Shown piece by piece: positions 48,901-64,000 of a DNA stretch of 64,000 nt. The notes under the pieces were generated by a model that saw only the letters and a list, made by a program, of their open reading frames with translations, ran no database searches and was not told the DNA's origin. A program made the position numbers and the translations under genes. How positions within the stretch are numbered: position 1 is the first letter of the stretch; each line of letters begins with the position of its first letter. Source of the DNA: Closterium sp. NIES-65 (taxonomy: Eukaryota; Streptophyta; Zygnematophyceae; Desmidiales; Closteriaceae). The stretch spans positions 62,001 to 126,000 of the forward strand of contig CANXME010002547.1 in assembly GCA_948144175.1 (NCBI GenBank), read 5' to 3'.

Positions 48901-51061
48901 ATTTTCATATAACACGTCTGGACACAAGCAGGTCCAGATGGTCTTGAAGAACTTTTGAAGCGCCTCAAACTCCGCCCATACCATGCGCCCTTCACTCCCA
49001 TCACATCACACTGCACCCGCACGCATCCGAAAGCGTACCCCCTGCACTCACATCCCATCCCACACCCCCTGCACTCACATCCCATCCCACACCCCCTGCA
49101 CTCACATCGTGTGTCCCAGATGCGCACGGACTTGTCTTGAGGCGCGGACGCAAGGAGGTCCGTCCGGGTGGGTGGGGGAGGAGACTCTGAGGCGCCTCAA
49201 CATGCGTCCCATACCATGCACCCTGCACGCTTATCCCATCCCACACCCCCTGCACTCACATCGTGTGTCCCAGATGCGCACGGACTTGTCTTGAGGCGCG
49301 GACGCAAGGAGGTCCGTCCGGGTGGGTGGGGGAGGAGACTCTGAGGCGCCTCAACATGCGTCCCATACCATGCACCCTGCACGCTTATCCCATCCCACAC
49401 CCCCTGCACTCACATCGTGTGTCCCAGATGCGCACGGACTTGTCTTGAGAAGCAGACGCAAGGAGGTCAGGGTGGAGGGGGTCCCAGCACAGGTTGTCCA
49501 CACTCTCGCTGTGGCCCCTCAACTCCACCTCCCGATGCTTGCTCTGCACCATGGCACATAGTATGACATGACATTCCATGACATGTCATCACATGAATGA
49601 CATGACATGATATGTCAGAGTGGTGAAAGGGGCCTCTTTCCCAGCACAAGTTGTCACCACTCTCGCTGTGACCCCTCAACTCCACCTCCCGCTGCTTGCT
49701 CTGCAGCACCACGGGCAGCACGTGAACGGCATGACACGACAACGATGGGAGGAATGAGGCGGATGGAGGCTCAGAGTCGGTCGGATCGGAAACGTTACAC
49801 TGGGATGGGGTGCTGGACTGGGATGGGGTGTTGGACTGACTGGAATGAAACTTAACAAATGGAATGGGGCGTTGCCAGGCTGACTCACGGAGTTTGATTG
49901 GCCGCTCGGATCCACTTGCCACACGCGAATGGTTTGGTCCACCGAACCTGACCCGAGCTTCTCGCCGAGGCAGTTCCACACCACCGAATGCACCTGGGTC
50001 AGAGAAAGAGAAAAACGTCATAATGAAACACAGAAAATGATGCATTCAACGTTCTTTGGAACGGAATCCGTGTTACCTTGACCTAGCATCCTTTCCCTTC
50101 CCCTACCTTCAGTTCTGTATGACCTCATTCTGTATGACCTCATTCTGTATGACCTCATTCTGTATGACCTCATTCTGTATGACCTCATTCTGTATGACCT
50201 CATTCTGTATGACCTCATTCTGTATGACCTCATTCTGCATGACCTCATTCTGTATGACCTCATTCTGTATGACCTCATTCTGTATGACCTCATTCTGTAT
50301 GACCTCATTCTGTATGACCTCATTCTGTATGACCTCATTCTGTATGACCTCATTCTGTATGACCTCATTCTGTATGACCTCATTCTGTATGACCTCATTC
50401 TGTATGACCTCATTCTGTATGACCTCATTCTGTATGACCTCATTCTGTATGACCTCATTCTGTATGACCTCATTCTGTATGACCTCATTCTGTATGACCT
50501 CATTCTGTATGACCTCATTCTGTATGACCTCATTCTGTCTGTCAACTCCATACCTCCACAAGACCTCATGCCCCCAACACACTCCTACTCCCCCCCTCTC
50601 CCCCGTGCCTCCCACGCGCCTCCAACGCTCCCGCATGCCTCCCACCTGCTTTCTACTCCCTCATTGGTCCACGTGTCTCGTACCTTCTTCTTGTGCCCAA
50701 CAAACTCTCGGCTGTACAGGTTCCTAAAAGGGTCCTTTCCCGCTCTTAGTTGCGACGGCAGCGGCGCGGGTGCCGGCGGCTGCTGTGACTGCCCTTGCGC
50801 CTGGCCCTGCCCCTGCGCCTGTCCTTGCGACTGCTGTTGCTGCAGCTGCTGCTGTTGCTGTAGTTGCGCTTGCGCCTGCTGCTGTTGCGCCTGCTGCTGC
50901 GGGTGCGGAAGCGGAGGCTGCGCGGGGGGTCCGCCGGGGTATTGCGCGAATCCGGTTGCGCCGGGGTGCGGCGGAGTGGGGTAGCGGTGGGGGATGTGGC
51001 CGTGTGTGAAGGGTGAGGGGTGGTGCTGCTGGTAGTGCATCGGCCCTCCCATTCCGTACAT
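42903..51061 (-). CDS. THO3: THO complex subunit 3 (THO3/TEX1), WD40 protein
   Basis: WD40 subunit of the THO/TREX complex, which couples transcription to mRNA export in the nucleus. Exons by eye: 50684-51061, 49889-49993, 49414-49543, 48493-48584, 47462-47530, 47151-47208, 46782-46881, 46134-46220, 45124-45202, 44020-44149, 42903-42937; total 1263 bp, 420 residues. After a Gln/Pro-rich region (to about residue 105) come family signatures in order: SREFVGHKKK, SVDQTIRVW, LRGHSESVDNLCWDP, SASQDKSVRIWDTR, KGENINVTYKPDGTHIAVGN, FAAGSADALVSLWD, RTVSFSHDGRYLASASEDLF, VEWNPKHLLLAYASDDDGK and a C-terminal RVFGF. The last exon is 35 bp and was recognised by phase and the family's RVFG-like end. Family length is 315-350; the excess is the N-terminus. 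Five introns are packed with minisatellites or exon echoes. Confidence 0.9.
43412..43705. repeat. 19-bp minisatellite derived from THO3 exon 10
   Basis: About 15 copies of GTCAGAGGCATACGCCATA in intron 10. The unit is the exon-10 sequence for Tyr-Ala-Ser-Asp. The array is flanked by longer exon-10 echoes (43412-43440, 43705-43760, 43872-43945), so it probably grew from an echo. Confidence 0.85.
43802..43820. repeat. Palindrome, THO3 intron 10
   Basis: CTTTTGAGTCGACTCAAAG, first of two copies 25 bp apart just past the exon-10 echo. Confidence 0.8.
43827..43843. repeat. Palindrome, THO3 intron 10
   Basis: CTTTTGAGTCGACTCAA; shares the preceding GGTGA with its neighbour, so the pair may be a local duplication. 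Confidence 0.8.
43872..43945 (-). repeat. Echo of THO3 exon 10 end
   Basis: Repeats TGGAACCCCAAGCACCTGCT through the GATGGCAAGCACTCATCCCC donor region of exon 10. Confidence 0.8.
44428..44983. repeat. 16-bp minisatellite, THO3 intron 9
   Basis: About 35 copies of TGCACGGTGTGTTCTA. CACGG and CATGG variants occur in blocks rather than mixed, which indicates segmental expansion within the array. Confidence 0.92.
45447..45465. repeat. Palindrome, THO3 intron 8
   Basis: CTTTTGAGTCGACTCAAAG. A weaker relative, TTTTTGAGACGCCTTAAAAA, lies at 45401-45420. Confidence 0.75.
45741..46133 (-). repeat. 98-bp tandem echoes of THO3 exon 8 end with donor
   Basis: Downstream of the real donor at 46133, the last about 50 bp of exon 8 plus the donor and about 45 bp of intron recur with a 98-bp period. 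Donor copies fall at 46035, 45937 and 45839, with a diverged copy at 45741. Three of the four copies keep GTGAGT. Confidence 0.88.
46325..46360 (-). repeat. Echo of THO3 exon 8 start
   Basis: Acceptor-like CTTGCAG followed by GTACTTTGCAGCAGGCAGTG, 140 bp upstream of the real exon 8. Confidence 0.75.
46993..47014. repeat. Perfect 22-bp palindrome, THO3 intron 6
   Basis: Both arms read AGTTTTGAGGC outward from the centre. It is the most complete copy of the dispersed palindrome. Confidence 0.9.
47632..48179. repeat. 34-bp minisatellite, THO3 intron 4
   Basis: About 16 nearly identical copies of a unit starting GAAACGAAGTAGGTGAGGTG. Only one or two single-base variants were seen. Confidence 0.93.
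48343..48490. repeat. 21-bp minisatellite next to THO3 exon 4
   Basis: About six copies of CACGTTACAGTACAGCACTTT ending at the exon-4 donor. Confidence 0.85.
49185..49201. repeat. Palindrome between exon-3 echoes
   Basis: CTCTGAGGCGCCTCAAC; its sister in the other 154-bp unit lies at 49339-49355. Confidence 0.75.
49339..49355. repeat. Palindrome between exon-3 echoes
   Basis: Second copy within the tandem unit, same sequence as at 49185. Confidence 0.75.
49635..49706 (-). repeat. Echo of THO3 exon 3 start
   Basis: Acceptor plus about 60 bp (SKQREVELRGHSES), 160 bp upstream of the real exon 3; it diverges before the WD motif. Confidence 0.8.
50113..50537. repeat. 15-bp minisatellite, THO3 intron 1
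   Basis: About 28 copies of TCTGTATGACCTCAT, almost invariant. It stays open in several frames because 15 is a multiple of three; this is not a protein. Confidence 0.93.
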
Positions 51062-51527
51062 CGCGGCGCGCTGAGTAGTAACCGCGGAGCTCTCGAGGCG
51101 TCGAAAAAACAGCTGACTGACTAAGTAAAAGCGGACAATTACTACGATCGTCGCACGTACGGACGAATGAGCAGCAGCAGCAGCAGCTGCGGGAAGTTTG
51201 ATTAAGTCCGCGAGGCAGAACAGGGCGATTGCTGGATTTTGAAGCGAGTCGCGGTTATGCGATTGTCGGAAGAAACTGGACGCATCAAGCAGGAGAGACT
51301 AGTGTGCAGGAGCACAGCTACGGCGCCTTGATCGGAAACGTAATGGGGGCGTGACTTTTAGGGAATAAAATCCACGTTACGAGAAGCAAGAATATAGTGA
51401 CGAGACGACTCGTGGCACTGAAGAGCTACACTTCGTGAATGAATTACGTTCATGACCTTACATACAGCATTTCCTAGTTCCTCATCCAGAATAATGTTCG
51501 GATTACTCATTTAATTTCTACAACTGT
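51062..51527. other. Spacer between PTA stop and THO3 start
   Basis: 466 bp that must hold both the PTA 3' end and the THO3 promoter, since the two genes are in tandem on the minus strand. No motif recognised. Confidence 0.5.
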
Positions 51528-59953
<8,426 letters not shown>

Positions 59954-61136
59954 GGCTCCCGGGACTGCGATGTGTCTGTGTAACAGCCGAGTCTTTTGCG
60001 TTACAGTCTGCTAGCAATGCGTGGAAAGTTCGAAGGCCACGAGTTGACAATTGAGGGGAATTAAGACGATGCAGGCCAAGACGATGCTCGCCAAGGCTAT
60101 TTCGTGTCTCTGCCAGAGTCAGAGACCAGGACAGGGCAGCAAGAGCAACCCTTGGGAGTATCGACTCTTGAGATGATCAAACTTCGCTGAGTATCAATGG
60201 CAATGGGTCAATGGGGTCCAAGAGAACCGTCCCTAGTAGAGCGCTAGCTGGAAGTTCTCAAGGGCTTGCTCCCCCTATCTTGTCTTCCCTTGAGCTTGTC
60301 AGACGAGGTTTCAAGAAGACCTTGATCCGTTTCAAGCAGCTCGGGTATTCTTCTCCCAGAGAATAGAAAAATAGACTACATAATTTGAACATGGAGTACT
60401 TCAACGATTGGACAAATAAGCATTCAGGGATGCCCTTTGATTGGACAGTCGGGCTACTGGGCTGTGCTGCTTCGTTTTGCAAGATTCTTGGGGCTGACAC
60501 CGAGAATCAAGGCACACGTCCGCCACGGGTCCAGCAACATCGGAAAATCAACGCCACGTCATGCCAGAAGAAGCATCTCCGATTTCCTTCCTACCTACCA
60601 TCATGCATTTCCTCCTCCCTTCCCTGCTTGCCTGTGCTGGTTTGGTTCACCATCCCTGACTGAGGGCGTATCCCCGGGTGGTGGCAGGGCCACTGTAGAT
60701 GGCAGAGTTGGTGGCATGCGGGAAAACCGCATGCCACCAACATTTTTACCGAGGCGCGCGCGACTCGTATTTGGTGGCATTGAAGTGACATTTTTGGGGC
60801 ATTGCCCAATCACGCACCTGTATTCGCGCGCCAAATTTCCTGACACCAACCTGGCGTTTTATGTGTTCGTGGCAGGCTGCCATCTACAGTGGCCCTGCCA
60901 CCACCCAGGGATACGCCCTGAATCACACAACACTCACCGAACACATCATTCAGAAGATCTCACATCAGTTTCTGTTGTTCGAGTCAAATGTAGTCAGGCC
61001 AAGTCAGCCGCTGATCCCCAGAAATTGTTAAGAGTCCTCCGCTACCACCAATTCTTCCTAAATCTGCAGTCGCGTTTTTGTTTTAGCTCGCCAAGCGTCG
61101 TCAAATCATTCGCTTTCTCGTGAAGCCTGACTGAGC
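59954..61136. promoter_or_regulatory. Shared upstream region of PTA and ACK
   Basis: 1183 bp between two divergent start codons, so it must contain both promoters. No TATA box or other site could be assigned. It contains the foldback repeat at 60663-60919. Confidence 0.6.
60663..60919. repeat. 257-bp foldback (MITE-like) element
   Basis: Terminal inverted repeats of about 43 bp (60663-60705 and 60877-60919) begin AGGGCGTATCC and end GTAGATGGCAG, with one mismatch noticed. Inside the left end is a second hairpin (60707-60721 with 60727-60741, arms GTTGGTGGCATGCGG). No ORF and no clear target duplication were found. The family is unassigned. Confidence 0.85.
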
Positions 61137-64000
61137 ATGGCGAAGTCGAAGACGATCCTTGTGCTGAACGCAGGGAGCTCGTCTCTCAAGTATGTCTCCT
61201 GCCTTGGTCTAACATGCGTCCTGATCCCTGGAACCAAGCGCCGTTCGGGAAAATCCGTTTTCCCGCATTGCGATGATTGCTGGTGTATTATTCACCCTTT
61301 TCTTTGAGAGAGCATTGCAGCTGGTATGCACCTTCACGTTTGGTTTAAGACTTTTTAGCGGAAACGATTTTCTTCGTCCCTCCATCTGCGCATGACTGAA
61401 GGTACGCGCTGTACGAATTCGCGGATGCGCTGAAGGCGAAGCTGGCGGTGTCGGGTCTGGTGGAGCAGATCGGCACTCCCAAGGGCGTCATCACGCACAA
61501 GGCCCTCGCCACCAACCAGACCGTCCATGAGGTCAGCCGCCGTCACCTTCATCGCTTTCATTGCGAATTCGGGACCACCCTCAATCAAATCAAACCGCTC
61601 TGCCTCCCCTCTGCACTCTTCAACCACCTTCTTTCTCTTCAGCCACCTTTCTCGTTTATTCACTCATTCAGCTCACTCCGATAAAGTGCATCTCTGTGTT
61701 TGTTTACCGGCTCTGTGTTCTAACCTTTAACCATAAATACTCACTGTAACTCTCAATGCCTCACTGTAACCCTTCCTGTGTGACGTGCTTCAGAAAGCGG
61801 TGTTCAGCGACCACAAGGAGGCCATGTCGCACGCGCTGAAGCTGATGGGGATCAGCAAGGGCAGCAGCGCCGTGACGGCAGTGGGGCACAGAGCGGTGCA
61901 CGGCGGTGAGGAGATCAACAAGTCGTGCATCATCACGGAGCACGTGAAGGACGTGCTCAAGAAGTTCACGCCGCTCGCCCCTTTGCACAACCCTCCCAAC
62001 CTCCAGGTACGGCCTTGAACCGCACTACACCGCACAGACCCGCACAGAACTGAACCGAACCCTCAGAACCTCGTGCTAATGTGCTGGAATGGACATAGCG
62101 ATTGTGAAGTGCATGCAAGAATCAAATCACACACAGCCATGACCAGATATGATCAGTTGTGAAGGACAGGCAAAACACACTCAGACTCCTAGTCTCGCAA
62201 GCCACCCCAGCCCTTGCAAGCACACATACCCACAATGCAGGCACACACAACACATCCTATAGGACTGCGGGTTGGTCCTGGCGTGACCATGTCTCGCCCC
62301 CCAAGGTTCCGTTTCTGCCTTCTTAAATCCTTGACCACCATACAGGGCATGGCGTGAGCGCAGGATGACTGGATGGCTGGATGGCTGGATTTCTGGCTTC
62401 CCATGCTCTATCCCCACCTCCTCCTGAACGCTTACTCCGCTTATGAGATTGATGGAGCTGCTGCATTGTTCGCATTCTACCTGCTTCATTGTTGGGTCCA
62501 ACCACCATGCTCTGTACCTACTTAACCTGCCTGCAAATCTACCATCTCATCGCTCTTCCCCCCATTCCCCTTCCTATGTCATCTCCCCACCCCACTCCTC
62601 CCTCTTCCCCCGCGCTGGCATGGGCAGGGCATGGCGGTGGCGCAGGAGCTGCTGGACTGCCCGCATGTGGTCCCCACCCCACATTCCCCCCGACCTCATC
62701 TTACCACCCACCCCCTCCTCCTCTCTCCCTGACTGGCATCCCAAGGGCATGGCGGTGGCGCAGGAGCTGCTGGACTGTCCGCAGGTGGCCCCCGCCCCAC
62801 ACCCAACCCACCCCCTCTCCCTCTGACTGCCATGGGCAGGGCATGGCGGTGGCGCAGGAGCTGCTGGACTGTCCGCAGGTGGCGGTGTTTGACACGGCGT
62901 TCCACAGCACCATCCCGCCGCACGCCTACACGTACGCCCTGCCCTACCGCCTCTACAAGGAGCTGGGCGTGCGGCGCTACGGTTTTCATGGCACCAGCTA
63001 CATGTACCTGCTCAGGGAGACGGCGAGGCAGCTGGGGAAGAAGGAGAGCGAGATGAACATGATCACGCTGCACCTGGGCGCCGGTGCAAGTATGGCGTGC
63101 ATCAAGGAGGTGAGTGGGACAGCAGTGCTGGAAATGATGGGTTCAGTGTGCGACTGGCCTTTGGGTCAACTCTAACGAAGGAAAGAGAGGTGAACACGAT
63201 CACGCTTGGGAGTCGGTGCCAGCATGGAGAGCGAGTCCCATGCATGCATCAAAGATGCGTTCCTGCATGTTTTAAGTCCACTCTGAAGTTATCTCGAAGG
63301 AGAGCGAGATGAACACTATCACGCTGCACCAGGGGGTGGATGCCAGCATGGCGTGCATCAAAGAGGTGACTGGGTCAACAGAATCAATGGACTATGGTTT
63401 CTTCTGTGTGGCTTGGTTCGTTCCGTTCTTTGTTCTGTTCTTGTTCACCCCTTCTGGAATGAACCTCTTCTTAACCACTGTTATTTCTCCCTGGGTGATT
63501 GCAGGGCAAGTGCATCGACACAACCATGGGAGTAACCCCCCTGGAAGGCCTCGTGATGGCCACTCGGTGCGGTGACATCGACCCAGCCATCCCCAAGATC
63601 CTCTCAGACCTCCAAGGCCTCTCCCCTGCTCAAATCGACTCTCTCCTCAACAAGGAGTCCGGCCTGGTGGGCATCTGTGGAGACAAGGACATGAAAGCAG
63701 TCGTAGACCGCACCGAGGTTGCTGAAGCTGCATGCATACCTGCAGGGGATGACCTGGAAGGGGGCGGCCGGCACCGGCTTGCTCTGGAGGTGTTTGTTCA
63801 TCGCGTGAGGAAGTATCTGGGAGCGTATTTGGTCCAGCTGGGAGGGAAGGTGGACGCTATTGTGTTCAGTGCAGGGATTGGGGAGAGATCGGCGCCAGTG
63901 CGGGCGCGGGTGTGTGCGGGATTGGAGGCGTTTGGGATTGAGGTGGATAAGGCGCGGAATGAGGAGGGGAACAAGGGAGCACGAGAGATTTCTGTGGCAG
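61137..64000 (+). CDS. ACK: Acetate kinase, 3' end beyond window
   Basis: Transfers phosphate between acetyl phosphate and ADP, giving acetate and ATP. Exons by eye: 61137-61189, 61402-61531, 61794-62006, 62840-63109, 63505-64000 (open); 387 codons seen of an expected about 400-420. Motifs in order: [114 protein letters not shown] stop (TGA) sits just upstream of the ATG in frame, fixing the start. No presequence is visible, unlike PTA, so the kinase looks cytosolic unless targeted otherwise (inference). The partner gene PTA lies head to head upstream. Confidence 0.93.
62627..62800 (+). repeat. Two echoes of ACK exon 4 start
   Basis: 62627-62672 and 62746-62795 repeat an AG acceptor followed by GGCATGGCGGTGGCGCAGGA and about 30 bp more, ahead of the real exon at 62840. 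They diverge from the exon after GTCCGCAGGTGGC. Confidence 0.88.
63178..63375 (+). repeat. Two echoes of ACK exon 4 end
   Basis: 63296-63370 closely copies the last 60 bp of exon 4 (ATCACGCTGCACC..GGCGTGCATCAA) with its GTGA donor. 63178-63250 is a more worn copy. Both lie in intron 4. Confidence 0.85.

Larger units (their letters stand above)
48820..49412 (-). repeat. Echoes of THO3 exon 3 end
   Basis: Two near-identical 154-bp tandem copies carry the last about 60 bp of exon 3 and its donor (donors at 49259 and 49105; the real one is at 49413). More decayed copies lie at 48820-48960. Confidence 0.87.

Noticed and set aside
50056-50727. Repeat protein FCMTS / QNEVI on either strand
   Set aside because: A 15-bp minisatellite in THO3 intron 1, open in many frames by arithmetic.

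Overview
The window is nuclear DNA of a green, plant-lineage eukaryote, most likely a streptophyte alga (inference). It holds four host genes, all split by GT-AG introns: a CHASE-domain cytokinin-receptor-type histidine kinase, the THO-complex WD40 protein THO3/TEX1, phosphate acetyltransferase and acetate kinase. A hybrid kinase of the plant AHK type points to streptophytes. The acetate pair is typical of green algae and is not found in flowering plants as far as I know. The species cannot be named from sequence alone.

Layout. Positions 1-28946 are almost entirely Ty1/copia LTR retrotransposons, treated here as fossils. Element A (minus strand, running off the left edge, 5' LTR at 12477-12602) is split by two later insertions: element C (plus strand, 4400-10328) and a short non-autonomous LTR element T (942-2343) with apparently identical LTRs and a perfect 5-bp target duplication. 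Element B (minus, about 12603-20032) abuts A and is the best preserved. Element D (minus, 22009-28946) is older by LTR divergence. A 2-kb stretch without a recognised gene separates B from D.

Positions 29354-64000 are the gene-bearing part. On the minus strand are the histidine kinase (41167 down to 29354, 10 exons, 2636 residues by my model), THO3 (51061 to 42903, 11 exons, 420 residues) and phosphate acetyltransferase (59953 to 51528, 15 exons, 876 residues). Acetate kinase starts at 61137 on the plus strand and leaves the window after 387 codons. PTA and ACK are head to head over 1.18 kb. Together they interconvert acetyl-CoA and acetate through acetyl phosphate with ATP formation. I derived all exon borders by eye from splice dinucleotides, reading phase and family alignment; in each of the three complete models the exon lengths sum to a multiple of three.

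The most unusual feature is structural. In all four host genes, fragments of exons that span a splice junction are copied next to the parent exon inside the adjoining intron, often two to five times. I call them exon-edge echoes. Many are truncated at or near a dispersed short palindrome, TTTTGAG-(6 bp palindromic core)-CTCAAAA, found at least 14 times in the host half and not noticed in the retrotransposon half. Introns also carry their own minisatellites, one of them built from exon sequence. The kinase itself is inflated by low-complexity insertions, including about 67 GGA codons read as polyglycine.
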